Assembly (NCBI GenBank): GCA_001829675.1
Contig: MIBZ01000062.1
Span: 24,783-88,782, forward strand
Direction: 5' to 3'
Length of the DNA stretch: 64,000 bases
Source of the DNA: Sulfurimonas sp. RIFCSPLOWO2_12_36_12
GTDB lineage: Bacteria > Campylobacterota > Campylobacteria > Campylobacterales > Sulfurimonadaceae
Shown here: positions 1 to 9,227 of the stretch, piece by piece
Layout of the letters: each line of letters begins with the position of its first letter
How positions within the stretch are numbered: position 1 is the first letter of the stretch
Program-made: the position numbers and the translations under genes
The notes under the pieces: generated by a model
Told to the model about the DNA's origin: nothing
The model's input: the letters and a program-made list of their open reading frames with translations, nothing else
Database searches by the model: none

Positions 1-44
1 CTCGGCATAAGACGGCTGAAGCATAGTTTTATGTGCGAAAGCGG

Positions 45-70
45 GGGGGCATTTAAAGAAAATGCTCCCC
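45..70 (-). terminator. Stem-loop at the end of the DUF155 gene
   Basis: GGGG-GCATTT (from about 45) faces AAATGC-T-CCCC (to 70) across a short A-rich loop, and the structure overlaps the stop codon of the DUF155 gene. It could end that minus-strand run. There is no clear T-run after it on the minus strand, so it is either a weak terminator or an mRNA-stabilising 3' hairpin. Bases 1-44 hold nothing I can assign. Confidence 0.35.
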
Positions 71-835
71 TATATTCATAATAATTTCAAATGCGATAAG
101 TATGATAATTATCCACTCTAAAAATGATGAATATTTGTGGTTTTGTTCGTTGCTAAGCATATTTAGTAACTCTTGAATAACCTCTAACTTTTTGTTTAAA
201 ACCTCAATCCTGGAGCGAATATCAAGATATTTTGATATTTTTTCATAGTGTGGTTCATATTTGGAGTGCTCCCAGAAAAACTCCGGTGTATCAAGCAGAT
301 TGTAGTGAAGATTGATTTTGCTTTTTGCCAAATAGAGTTCGCCTATTTTTTTTGATATCTGTTTTTTGCTTAGATTCATGGTGCCATTTTTTACAAGCTG
401 TTTGGGGATAGTACTGTTTTCTTCTATGCTTTTTTGAACCTCTGTCTCAAACTGCTCAAGTTTTATGTTTTGGGCTATAGCATGTGAAATTGCTATTTTT
501 GTTATTTTTTGCTCATCTTCAAGTGTCAGTTTGTCAAGTTTTATACTAAATTCATTTGAAATCTCATAATCTAGTGTCTCTACGATACTCTCTTCAAATC
601 TCTCTATCTCATACTTTTTTATAAAATCTTTAAAGAATTTTATGTTATCAAATGAAGTATTCCAACAGACAAGAGCTCCATATTCAAAGAGAATTATGAG
701 CTCATCATCACTAATCTCAACTATGGCAACATCTTTTTGCAGCGTTGTTTTATACCGCTCTTGTAGGGCTGTATATAGTTTTGTGCTAAATTTTTCACAA
801 GTTTGGTATGCTATGAGTTTTTTTATGGCTTGCAT
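53..835 (-). CDS. RMD1/YagE family (DUF155) membrane-anchored protein
   Basis: A 260-residue protein of the DUF155 (RMD1/YagE) family, whose eukaryotic members are mitochondrial proteins tied to translation; the bacterial role is unknown. The family signature is visible near residues 195-250: LLDTPEFFWE, then a Y-rich stretch, YLDIRSRIEVLNKKLEVI, and a C-terminal hydrophobic segment after LEW (about 240-258) that should be a single membrane anchor. An upstream in-frame TTG at 850 exists, but the ATG at 835 has AAGGAG seven bases ahead and is preferred. It lies a few bases behind the HD-hydrolase gene on the same strand, so it is probably the last gene of that transcription unit. Family assignment is fairly sure; function is not known. 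Confidence 0.75.
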   Translation of the reverse strand: MQAIKKLIAYQTCEKFSTKLYTALQERYKTTLQKDVAIVEISDDELIILFEYGALVCWNTSFDNIKFFKDFIKKYEIERFEESIVETLDYEISNEFSIKLDKLTLEDEQKITKIAISHAIAQNIKLEQFETEVQKSIEENSTIPKQLVKNGTMNLSKKQISKKIGELYLAKSKINLHYNLLDTPEFFWEHSKYEPHYEKISKYLDIRSRIEVLNKKLEVIQELLNMLSNEQNHKYSSFLEWIIIILIAFEIIMNIGEHFL

Positions 836-859
836 GGTTTTCTCCTTCAAATAACGCGG

Positions 860-2527
860 TTATTTTTTAAAAACATTTAGTAAAATATCTTTTAAATCAT
901 ATCTCATTTTTTGACTTAATTCATCTTTATTGCAGTAGAGAAAAAAAGGAACAGTATTTTGCATCGATTTTTTGAGTCTTTTTCTCAGAGTTGAAATCTC
1001 ATCTATCGCAATTAAATCTTTGCCGTTAGAGAGGCAAAAATCTTTTGATACTCCAAGTTTGAAAGAGACTATCTGATAAGAGAAAAACAGCTCCTTCTCT
1101 TTTGTTTCGTAACATGCAATAAACTCATCAAGAGCCGTTTTTAACATAATAAGTTTGGACGGTGTAATATATCCGAAACTCTCACGAAATTGGTACTTTT
1201 GAGTTGTAGTAAAATCCAACATGACATATAAATCATTTAAATTTTTCCATAGAGAGTTAAAGTATTTTTTGCCAAAAAGCACCTCTTCAAAAATCATTAG
1301 ACTCTTTTTAGTATCTTTTTTATTTGAGTATTTAAGGTTGAAATACTCCTCTTTAAAGAGTGAAATAAGCCAATTTTCATCAAGAAGATTGATAGTGTCT
1401 AGCTTTTTTTCAAAACCTTTGGGTTGTAAAAATTTCCAAAGCATAGAGATATTGTTCAACTTTTTATCTTTTGTAGTTAAGAAGTATTCGTTTGCAAGAT
1501 AGACAATAAGATTTTCAAGCATCGCATCTTTTTTTGCTATTTGGTGGTTAAAAATCACTTTTTTATAGAGATTAAAACGCATCTCAAGCATATGTTCTAT
1601 ATCTAAAATAGCACTGTCAAAAAAAGAGATATAGTAGTCGCCCTCTTTTTTGCTTGTTAAAACCGTCTGTTTTGCAATTCTAAGCAAATCCACCGCACCG
1701 CCGATATAACCGCTGGCTAGCATATCACGATTTATGTAGTCAATCCTGTCTGCATCAACCGTCGCGTCTATGAGCGTGTGAAGCACTCCAAAATTAAAAC
1801 CCTCAACAACTCCCTCTTCCAAGATGAGAGTTACTAACTTGTAGATTATCTTTATGTAATCTTCATCAACAGCTAAAGTATAATTTTGCGCAATCTCATG
1901 TTCAAAGAGCATTTTTACAAACTCCAGCCCCATCGCCTCATGTAAAACAAATCTGTCGTTATGGGTGATGGTTTTGTAAAATTCTACAAATTCGCTCTGT
2001 TTTTTATTTCCGTTTTGTATATTTGAGCTCTCATGAAAGAGATTTTGCATGGCAAACTCTACCTGATGTGAAAATGGAAGATGTCCGGCGTCATGGAGCA
2101 GTCCTGCAAATCGTATGGCTTGAAGCGAGAGCAGGTACGCGTACTTCTCTTTCTCATTTTTAAGCGGTATCAAAAATTGGTAGAGTGTGTCGTCTTCAAA
2201 AAGTCTGCTTTTTTGTATCTTTTTTTCAATGTGCAGTTCAACTTCTATTTTTTTGACGGCATGAAAAATCTCATTTAAAACCTTGCTTCTTAGGTCGCCC
2301 TTTGCATTTAAAAGGGCATTTTTGTACATATGAGAGGCGACATGCATAGTGCCTAAAGAGTGGATATAGCGCTTTGTGTTGATTGAGGGAAAAGCAAAAT
2401 AAGCCAGCGCATTTTGGGTTATAAACTGCAATCTGCTCAGTATTTTGCTCTGAAGTGCGCTCTCTTCAAGCTGCGTATGTTCTATATGGCTGTAGATAGT
2501 GTCGTTTATAAATCTATTTGTTGTCAT
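860..2527 (-). CDS. HD-superfamily phosphohydrolase (dGTPase/SAMHD1-like)
   Basis: A 555-residue HD-domain phosphohydrolase. The metal-binding motif is clear near residues 142-150: AGLLHDAGHLPFSHQVEF, with a preceding His in the RYIHSLGTMHVASH stretch and a later D-A-D-R-I-D-Y segment (TVDADRIDYINRDM) typical of SAMHD1/dGTPase-like HD proteins. Family members cleave dNTPs or other phosphate esters; the substrate here cannot be read from sequence. The open frame extends up to 2584, but that would overlap the PhoH gene by about 70 bases; the ATG at 2527 (MTTNRFIND) overlaps it by only 14 and is preferred. Close linkage to PhoH upstream and to the DUF155 gene downstream suggests one operon. Confidence 0.8.
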   Translation of the reverse strand: MTTNRFINDTIYSHIEHTQLEESALQSKILSRLQFITQNALAYFAFPSINTKRYIHSLGTMHVASHMYKNALLNAKGDLRSKVLNEIFHAVKKIEVELHIEKKIQKSRLFEDDTLYQFLIPLKNEKEKYAYLLSLQAIRFAGLLHDAGHLPFSHQVEFAMQNLFHESSNIQNGNKKQSEFVEFYKTITHNDRFVLHEAMGLEFVKMLFEHEIAQNYTLAVDEDYIKIIYKLVTLILEEGVVEGFNFGVLHTLIDATVDADRIDYINRDMLASGYIGGAVDLLRIAKQTVLTSKKEGDYYISFFDSAILDIEHMLEMRFNLYKKVIFNHQIAKKDAMLENLIVYLANEYFLTTKDKKLNNISMLWKFLQPKGFEKKLDTINLLDENWLISLFKEEYFNLKYSNKKDTKKSLMIFEEVLFGKKYFNSLWKNLNDLYVMLDFTTTQKYQFRESFGYITPSKLIMLKTALDEFIACYETKEKELFFSYQIVSFKLGVSKDFCLSNGKDLIAIDEISTLRKRLKKSMQNTVPFFLYCNKDELSQKMRYDLKDILLNVFKK

Positions 2528-3896
2528 TTTTCTCAAAAATTCTCTCGCTAAACTCGGCAAACTTTCCGCGAACGGCTTTCTCAAGCTCTATCGCAAATAT
2601 ATTTAGCTCACGATGTTTTTTCCTTGTCTGCTTAAGAAGGGTTGTAAGACCGTTGTTGTATTTGTTTAGATAGAGATTGTCGATTTGTCTGTTTGAACCT
2701 ATGACGATTGCCATGCAGTTTTCATCAAGCCTTGAGAGTATAAGCTGTGTTGTTTTTTCGCTGCTGTTTTGCCACTCGTCCATGATTACTATCGCACCGC
2801 TTAGGGTTCTGCCTCTTGCTTCTCCGGGCCAAAGCGTTTGGATATCATATTTGTACACCAGCTCTTCGGCTTTTGATTTTATGGATTCTGCACTATCGGC
2901 ATTTACCCCTTTTTTGAGCCGTTTTTTTGCAATAAACTCCATCGTATCGTTTAGTGCCATGTTGTAGATTCTAAATTTTTCGTCATTTCCTGATAAAAAT
3001 CCAACCTCCGCACCTTTGTCTATCGACTCTATGGAGTTTCTGACATAGACTATCTTGTCGTACAATCCTTTGTCAACAAGCCTCATGGCAGCGACAAAGG
3101 ACATGAGCGTTTTACCGCTTCCGGCTTTTGCGTCAATCACCAACAGATTGTAAGCATTCTCAATAATTGCTTTTGTAAAAAATTTCTGTTTTAAGTTTAC
3201 AGGTTTTACGCAAAGAGGATTAAAATCGCTCTCGTCCATAATCATAACTTTATCGCCCACTACAATGCCGTATGCGCTATTGCCGTCACTTGATTCAAAA
3301 ACATAGCAAAAATTCTCAGCTTTATGGTTAGCGTCTATCTCTTTGATGCTCTGAAGATTGAGGTTGTTAAAATAGATAGACTCTAAGTTTATGCTCTTTA
3401 CAAATTCAAAATCAGGAACTTCGCTTTTGTCGTCATTTAGTGTTTGGGTCTTGAGATTTTTAAAGAGAGCAAAGGTTCTTGCATAGATGTCGATAGATAA
3501 AAATATTACTTTTTTGCCGCGGTAGTACTCTTTTGCAACTTCGGCAACCTCTATGATTCTCTTGTCGTTGCTCTCTGAAATATGGTGTTGCTCGATTTGT
3601 GTTTCGTAACTGTTCTTTGAAATAATGTGGACGATAATGTCATCTTTATAAAGCTTGACGACTTTATAATTTTGTTTAAGGTCTATCTCTTTTATCTTTG
3701 TGGATGCCAAAAATCTGGCAAACTCTCTTGAGTAAAACCCAAGCTCGTTTGTAAGTTTTTTCTTATCTTCAAGTTCAAGCAGTACCGTTTCGGGTATTAC
3801 GATTATATTAGAGCCGCTGTCGCTTAAATTTTTTATATTTTGCAGGTTTTGCAAAATAATATTTGTATCTAGTACATAAACTTTATCTTTTTCCAT
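2514..3896 (-). CDS. PhoH family ATPase with N-terminal PIN domain
   Basis: A 460-residue PIN-PhoH fusion (PhoH2/YlaK type), a predicted RNA-processing ribonuclease coupled to an ATP-driven helicase-like domain. The PIN domain begins with VLDTNIILQN (acidic first ligand near residue 10) and has further acidic positions through LSIDIYAR. The PhoH ATPase follows with Walker A KAGSGKTLMS near residue 257 and Walker B AIVIMDEWQN near 376. An in-frame ATG at 3911 lacks a Shine-Dalgarno; the ATG at 3896 has GGAG nine bases upstream and is chosen. It is 14-29 bases behind the EAL-GGDEF gene and overlaps the HD hydrolase. Family is confident; the RNA target is unknown. Confidence 0.85.
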   Translation of the reverse strand: MEKDKVYVLDTNIILQNLQNIKNLSDSGSNIIVIPETVLLELEDKKKLTNELGFYSREFARFLASTKIKEIDLKQNYKVVKLYKDDIIVHIISKNSYETQIEQHHISESNDKRIIEVAEVAKEYYRGKKVIFLSIDIYARTFALFKNLKTQTLNDDKSEVPDFEFVKSINLESIYFNNLNLQSIKEIDANHKAENFCYVFESSDGNSAYGIVVGDKVMIMDESDFNPLCVKPVNLKQKFFTKAIIENAYNLLVIDAKAGSGKTLMSFVAAMRLVDKGLYDKIVYVRNSIESIDKGAEVGFLSGNDEKFRIYNMALNDTMEFIAKKRLKKGVNADSAESIKSKAEELVYKYDIQTLWPGEARGRTLSGAIVIMDEWQNSSEKTTQLILSRLDENCMAIVIGSNRQIDNLYLNKYNNGLTTLLKQTRKKHRELNIFAIELEKAVRGKFAEFSERIFEKNDNK

Positions 3897-3925
3897 ACGA
3901 CAATACTCCATTTTGGTTTTTTATT

Positions 3926-5686
3926 TTATAGTAATGAACTCATTGAGATGTGATTGCAATCTTGTTTTGCAACTTTTTTTTGAATAGATAAAATTTCATT
4001 AATATTGTTAATGTTTTTTTTGCATTTTGTATCGTGAATAATAACCAAAGAAGCGCTTGCGCTAAGTAAAGCAAATTTTTTCAAATTTCCATCCCTGTCT
4101 GCTGAGGTGATGCAGTCGTTTTTTTTATCTTCTTTGGAGTAAAACTCTCTCGCGTCATCTTTAAATTTTGTGAGGATATTAAATAATTTTTTTATATATT
4201 TTTTCTCGGTATCTTTATTGAATTCTACGCCAACAAAAAAGTCATCACCGCCGATATGGGCTTTGAAAAACTCTGAAGGTAGATTTTTTCTCAAAATATC
4301 TGCAAAGAGAATAATCGCTCTATCCCCGCTTCTAAATCCATAAACATCATTAAATGCTTTAAAATTGTCTAAATCAAAATAGCATAAAATGTAGCTGTTT
4401 TGATTTGCAGTTATATCTGATAGATATTTTTCTATCATCAAATTCCCGGGAAGCTTGGTTAATGGATTTTGTTCTCTTGCATATATCAAATTTTGCTCAT
4501 TCATAATGGAAATAATTGCTCTAGCCGATAAAAATCCGTAATATTTTGAGTCATTTGTTAAGATTATGCCGATTGATTCAGGGTTGTTTGAAAAAAGCTC
4601 AATTACCGTTGACATGTTGCAATTTATTTCGGTAATTCCGCAAGGCTGTATAAGGTTTTTAAGTTTGAGTTTTTTTGTGCCGCTGTTTGCCATTAATGAT
4701 CTTCCATATGGCGAATATATAAACTCTTTAATTTTGTTTTCTTGCAAAATACCGACCGGTTCGTTTTGCGAGTTAACAACTACAGCGACTTCTATATCCG
4801 GATTTTTTTGAAAATTCTCAATGACTAAGCTCATGCTTGTATCTATAAAAAGCGGAGCTGCTTTGTCTACATATGTCTCTATTTTACAACTACTGCCTGT
4901 GGCTCTTTTTTCATTATTTAAGATGTCAATAATATGGGTATATTCATTTAGAATTTCTGCTGCTTTAAGGGTTGGTCTTTGAACAAAATAGCCCTGAATC
5001 AAGTGACACCCTATATCTCTGCATGCAAGCAGTTCCTCTTTGGTTTCAACCCCTTCAGCTATTACTTTTATGCCGAGCTGAATAGCCAAATGAGTTATGC
5101 TTCGAGTCATAAGCTTTTTTTTGATATTTGTATCTATATCGGTTAGAAAAAATCTATCTATTTTTATAATATTTGGTTTGGAGTCATAAAGAAGTTTGTA
5201 ACCGGAGTGACCGACGCCAAAATCATCAATGGCAATGCAAAATTTTTCCTCTTTATAGTGGTTAAGAATCTCTTCCATTTTAGAGCTGTTTGAGATTTCA
5301 TGTCTTTCTGAAATTTCAAAACAGACACCGTTTTTATCAACGCCGTAATTACTTAAGAGTTTGTTTGTGTTTCCGTTTGAGAAATCCGGCATCTCAAGAA
5401 GCCTGTTGTCGAGGTTGTAAAAGAGTTTAATATTTTTATAACCGTTAATTGTTGTGAATTTTTTTAAAGCTTTTTCTCGCAGCTTTAAATCAAAAGAGTA
5501 GAGCAGATTGTCTCTGTAAACTTCATCAAATAGTTCAAAGATAGAGCCAAAGCCCACCTCCTGATAATTTCTAAGAAGTGCTTCAACTCCGAAAATTTTT
5601 CCGGTGTGAATATTTAAAATCGGCTGGAATGCAACATCTAGAATTTTTAAGTTGTGAATCCACTTTTTTGGCAAATCATTTTTCAT
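3926..5686 (-). CDS. EAL - CBS pair - GGDEF c-di-GMP protein
   Basis: A 586-residue cytoplasmic protein with no membrane segment. Residues 15-255 form an EAL phosphodiesterase domain with the metal and catalytic motifs visible: GVEALLRN at 33-40, CFEISERHE, IAIDDFGVGHSG, IIKIDRFF, VIAEGVET and IQGYFVQRP. Residues about 265-400 look like a pair of CBS repeats, a nucleotide-sensing module. The C-terminal half is a GGDEF domain (KLPGNLMIEKYL entry, then GGDDF near 479 in place of GGDEF). GGDDF keeps an acidic residue in the fourth position and may be active or serve as a GTP sensor. It follows the kinase and HD-GYP regulator on the same strand with a 40-base gap, so phosphorelay and c-di-GMP turnover probably share a unit. 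Confidence 0.88.
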   Translation of the reverse strand: MKNDLPKKWIHNLKILDVAFQPILNIHTGKIFGVEALLRNYQEVGFGSIFELFDEVYRDNLLYSFDLKLREKALKKFTTINGYKNIKLFYNLDNRLLEMPDFSNGNTNKLLSNYGVDKNGVCFEISERHEISNSSKMEEILNHYKEEKFCIAIDDFGVGHSGYKLLYDSKPNIIKIDRFFLTDIDTNIKKKLMTRSITHLAIQLGIKVIAEGVETKEELLACRDIGCHLIQGYFVQRPTLKAAEILNEYTHIIDILNNEKRATGSSCKIETYVDKAAPLFIDTSMSLVIENFQKNPDIEVAVVVNSQNEPVGILQENKIKEFIYSPYGRSLMANSGTKKLKLKNLIQPCGITEINCNMSTVIELFSNNPESIGIILTNDSKYYGFLSARAIISIMNEQNLIYAREQNPLTKLPGNLMIEKYLSDITANQNSYILCYFDLDNFKAFNDVYGFRSGDRAIILFADILRKNLPSEFFKAHIGGDDFFVGVEFNKDTEKKYIKKLFNILTKFKDDAREFYSKEDKKNDCITSADRDGNLKKFALLSASASLVIIHDTKCKKNINNINEILSIQKKVAKQDCNHISMSSLL

Positions 5687-5726
5687 AGCACAAGTTTAGT
5701 GCTATTTTATTTCATGGAGGTTACAA

Positions 5727-7766
5727 CTATTTTATTTGCAAAGAAAACAGACAGAGAGTTCCGTGACCTATACCATTACTTTTAAGCGTGACATCCCCGC
5801 CTAAAATATTTGCCATTTTTTTACTTAGCGATAAGCCTAAACCGGTTCCTCTATGACTCTTTTGTATAACATTTTCAAGCTGGGTAAAGTCATTGAATAG
5901 ACGATTCATATCATCTTCAGATATTCCTATGCCGCTGTCTTTTACGCTGACATATAGATTTTCTTCATCATTGTATAGCTCAAGAAGTACGCTTCCCTCT
6001 AGCGTAAACTTTATGGCATTTGAGATAAGATTTACAACAATCTGTTTAAACATTTTAGGGTCTGTTTTGTAAATTTTATTATCAAAATTATTATAAATAA
6101 AATCAAATTTAATTTTTTTATCTTTAGCCAAAGGAGAGAGCATATTGTAACTGCTTTGAACTATCTCTAAAATATTTGCACTCTCAATATGTGCTTCCAT
6201 TTTGCCGGCTTCAATCTTAGCTATGTCCAATATCTCATTTATCATGCCCAGAAGATACTGTGCAGAGGATTCAATATTTCCGACCGTATCTTTTTGGTCC
6301 TCGTTTAACTCCTCATACTCAATCATATACTGTGCAAAACCAATAATTGCATTCAGAGGTGTTCTAAGTTCATGCGACATGTTTGAGATAAATGCGGATT
6401 TTGCCCTTGATGCCGAGGTAGTTCTCTGGATTAGTCTGATTTTATCAAGCTGCAGTGTAATCATTGAAGCGATAGAGTTGTAAAAATCCTGTTCGTTTTT
6501 ATCTTCAAAGCTCTCTATTCCTAACTCAATTGAACCAAAGTAGATTTTCTCATCATTCTCAAAATCCGTAATATAAAGATTTGTACACTCCTTGTCGGTA
6601 GTTCTATTTTTATCTTTTTGAAAATGCAGATTCTCTTTATGTGTCAACTTTTTTATCTCCTCGATTGAGACATTTATGCACTCATCTTCACTTTTTGTCT
6701 GTATGATAGTATTAAAAACTTCGATTAGCTGAGTAAACCTTTTTAGCCTCAGCTTGTTCTCTTCTTCTAGCGTTTGCAGGGCAGAGTAGGTGGTTTTAAG
6801 CATATTATTAAAAGAGTGCGTGAGCGTGGCTATCTCATCTTGCGAATTTACATTCAGTTGTGCGGAGTAGTTTTGCGTTTTGGTTATGTAGTTTGTTGTT
6901 GCAGTTAACTCTTCAATCGGTTTTACAATCTCTCTTGATTGTTTGATGGACATATAGATAATCAGTATGAAAATTATAAACGACATGTAGAGCATAAAAC
7001 TGATAAAATCGTATAAAAATTCAAGTGCAACACTTTTATCTACGGCATAAACAATATGCCAGTCATTTAAAACAGATGATAATTTTTCATACACAACAAC
7101 ATATTTACTATCTATAATGCTGTTTGTTTTATTGTAGAAATTTATTTTTAGAGGAATGTTTTCACCTATAATAAAATTATTTTTCGAATCTATTATGTAT
7201 GAGTGAACAGTGTCATTGTGTGTCAGATATGAGTCTAGATTTTTTAGATTGTACTTTAAAACCAAAAATCCGAGTTTTTTTGTCTTGTCGAAAGAGGCGC
7301 TAATTTGTGAATACATGTATAAATAGTTATCTTTTATATATGTTCCGTAGTTTTTTACATTTAACTCATTCATGCTATATTTTTCAAGCAATATATTTTT
7401 ATCGGATGAAGCAACTATTGTGGAGTCCAAAGCTACCGCCATAAAGGTTATGTCTAAATTTAAATCGTCTCTTTTTTGAGTTAAAAGCCTTGAGATTCTT
7501 TTATCTATATCTTCTGCTAAAAGGTCATCCATCAAATCAAGTGAGCTTAGAAACCTGACCTCTTTAGTTAAGCTCACAAGATGGTTGTCAATTAGTTCTA
7601 TTACAACTTTGGTTCTCTCAAGATGTTCATTAATAATTTTGTTTACTATTTTTGATTCACTTAAAAAAAGCGTATATACCAAAAGTGTCAGAAACGGCAA
7701 AAAACCGATAATTATAAAAATAGAGAGCAGTTTATTGCGTAGTGATTTTTTTATAAAATTAAACAT
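5727..7766 (-). CDS. Membrane sensor histidine kinase with periplasmic sensing domain
   Basis: A 679-residue sensor kinase. TM1 is about residues 13-35 and TM2 about 250-275 (FISFMLYMSFIIFILIIYM), enclosing a roughly 215-residue periplasmic region that looks like a Cache/PAS-like sensor. A HAMP-like stretch (REIVKPIEELTATTNYI) and a coiled-coil/linker follow. The HisKA motif is FISNMSHELRTPLNAIIGF with the phosphorylated His near residue 464; the ATPase domain carries an N-box (NLISNAIKFT), G1 (DSGIGIS) and G2 (HRGTGLGLSL). There is no fused receiver. The start overlaps the HD-GYP response regulator by 8 bases, so the two are very likely cognate partners. The ligand may come from the porin / binding-protein pair upstream (inference). 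Confidence 0.9.
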   Translation of the reverse strand: MFNFIKKSLRNKLLSIFIIIGFLPFLTLLVYTLFLSESKIVNKIINEHLERTKVVIELIDNHLVSLTKEVRFLSSLDLMDDLLAEDIDKRISRLLTQKRDDLNLDITFMAVALDSTIVASSDKNILLEKYSMNELNVKNYGTYIKDNYLYMYSQISASFDKTKKLGFLVLKYNLKNLDSYLTHNDTVHSYIIDSKNNFIIGENIPLKINFYNKTNSIIDSKYVVVYEKLSSVLNDWHIVYAVDKSVALEFLYDFISFMLYMSFIIFILIIYMSIKQSREIVKPIEELTATTNYITKTQNYSAQLNVNSQDEIATLTHSFNNMLKTTYSALQTLEEENKLRLKRFTQLIEVFNTIIQTKSEDECINVSIEEIKKLTHKENLHFQKDKNRTTDKECTNLYITDFENDEKIYFGSIELGIESFEDKNEQDFYNSIASMITLQLDKIRLIQRTTSASRAKSAFISNMSHELRTPLNAIIGFAQYMIEYEELNEDQKDTVGNIESSAQYLLGMINEILDIAKIEAGKMEAHIESANILEIVQSSYNMLSPLAKDKKIKFDFIYNNFDNKIYKTDPKMFKQIVVNLISNAIKFTLEGSVLLELYNDEENLYVSVKDSGIGISEDDMNRLFNDFTQLENVIQKSHRGTGLGLSLSKKMANILGGDVTLKSNGIGHGTLCLFSLQIK

Positions 7767-8814
7767 CTTGAAGTTTTGTTCTTATGGCTAAAATTTCATC
7801 CAAGCTATCCATAAACAGCTCAACAACATTTGGATGAAAATGTGTCCCTGAGTCATTTTGAATGATTTCAAGAGCTTTTTCAAGCGTAAATGCTCTCTTG
7901 TAAGGTCTCTCGCTAAGCAGTGCATCAAACACATCGACAACGGCAACTATGGCACCGCTAAGCGGGATATTATCGCCTACTAAGCCATTTGGATACCCTT
8001 TGCCGTTATATTTTTCATGATGAGTATGAGCTATTTCAGCCGCAAGTTTTAAAAGCGGTGTCTCTTTTTGAGAGAGTATTGAGTATCCGATGGCGGAGTG
8101 CTGTTTCATTATCTCAAACTCCTCATCATCAAGTTTCCCTGCTTTTAAAAGGATATTGTCCGCAATACCGACTTTACCAATATCATGCATAGGAGACGCC
8201 AACCTCATAAGCTCGACATCTTCACTGCTCCATCCGAATTTTCTGGCTATGAGCGCCGCCATTTCGCCGACTCTAAGGGTGTGAGCTGATGTTTCATTGT
8301 CTCTGTATTCAGCAGTTTTGGCCAAAATAGAGATGATGTCTTGTTCGCTTTTTTGGATTTCAATGAGAGCACTTTGGAGCTCTTTAGTCTTCTTTGCAAC
8401 CTCTTGCTCCAAGATTATCTTGTGTTCTTTGAGCATATTTTGGTAAGCTCCGAGTTTAATAGCATTTTTTACTCTAAGGCTGAATTCTACAATGTCATAA
8501 GGTTTTGTCAGATACTCATTTGCACCTAGTTTCAAACCTTTTGTAATGGCCTCCTTGTCTGAAAGAGCGGAGATGATGATAAGCGGAATCGCAGAAAATC
8601 TCTCATCACTCTTTATAATAGTTGTGGCTTCATACCCGTCCATAACAGGCATCATCAAATCCATCAAAATCAAATCAACTCTTTGCGTATTTAAAACCTC
8701 TATAGCTTCTTTGCCATTTTGCGCTTCGATGACATTAAAACCCTCTTTGTTCAGTATTTTAGAGGCAACTTTTCTGTTCATCAACTCATCATCACATAGG
8801 AGTACCGTACTCAT
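7759..8814 (-). CDS. HD-GYP response regulator (c-di-GMP phosphodiesterase)
   Basis: A 351-residue response regulator. The receiver domain (1-120) has acidic residues at LLCDDE, the phosphoacceptor Asp in LILMDLMMPVMDGYEA (about residue 50) and the conserved Lys in YLTKPYD. A coiled linker leads to an HD-GYP domain with HTLRVGEMAALIA, MHDIGKVGI, and HHEKYNGKGYPNGLVG, all canonical, so it is probably an active phosphodiesterase for c-di-GMP. The start is the ATG at 8814, which forms TAATG with the stop of the preceding gene and has GGAGCG seven bases upstream; an ATG four codons earlier contains that Shine-Dalgarno and is unlikely. It overlaps the kinase gene by 8 bases. Confidence 0.92.
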   Translation of the reverse strand: MSTVLLCDDELMNRKVASKILNKEGFNVIEAQNGKEAIEVLNTQRVDLILMDLMMPVMDGYEATTIIKSDERFSAIPLIIISALSDKEAITKGLKLGANEYLTKPYDIVEFSLRVKNAIKLGAYQNMLKEHKIILEQEVAKKTKELQSALIEIQKSEQDIISILAKTAEYRDNETSAHTLRVGEMAALIARKFGWSSEDVELMRLASPMHDIGKVGIADNILLKAGKLDDEEFEIMKQHSAIGYSILSQKETPLLKLAAEIAHTHHEKYNGKGYPNGLVGDNIPLSGAIVAVVDVFDALLSERPYKRAFTLEKALEIIQNDSGTHFHPNVVELFMDSLDEILAIRTKLQDV

Positions 8815-9227
8815 TATTCGCTCCATCTGTATAAAACTTTTACGCTATTATCAAGATTTTTTGCGTTAATATATCCTATGGCGCCTTCAACATTTTTTAT
8901 AAAAGTTTTGACACTCTCTTCGGACTGCATAGAAACGGGCGGTCTTTTTCCAATATAGTGCTCTTTTGTCCAGTAAGATTTTAGCCTCTCAAAATTCATC
9001 TCTACAATTTTATTTTCAAACTTTTCTCTTATCGGGTCCATTGCTCCTAAATTTACAGGAACGGCATTAATGCTATCAATAACGGTTATTTTTTTCAAAA
9101 ATATCGCTTTAATCTGCGTGGTTGATAAATCTTTCATTTTGGGGTTTGAAATGACAACATACTCATCAGCAGAAGAGAGGGTAGATAACATAATAGTTGA
9201 TAAAAAAATTATGATAGCTGTTTTCAT
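8814..9227 (-). CDS. Small periplasmic PstS-like (PBP-like) protein
   Basis: A 137-residue exported protein: residues 1-20 form a signal peptide ending near LSSADE. The mature part reads like the first lobe of phosphate-binding-type proteins (YVVISNPKMKDLSTTQIKAIFL, then FERLKSYWTKEHYIGKRPP, and GAIGYINAKNL near the end). At about 115 mature residues it is roughly half the size of PstS, fitting the short 'PBP-like' proteins that are often found beside signalling genes rather than ABC permeases. No ABC transporter genes are near. It is coupled by TAATG both to the porin before it and to the HD-GYP regulator after it, which suggests a sensory role: it could present a ligand to the kinase encoded two genes on. 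The ligand is unknown. Confidence 0.75.
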   Translation of the reverse strand: MKTAIIIFLSTIMLSTLSSADEYVVISNPKMKDLSTTQIKAIFLKKITVIDSINAVPVNLGAMDPIREKFENKIVEMNFERLKSYWTKEHYIGKRPPVSMQSEESVKTFIKNVEGAIGYINAKNLDNSVKVLYRWSE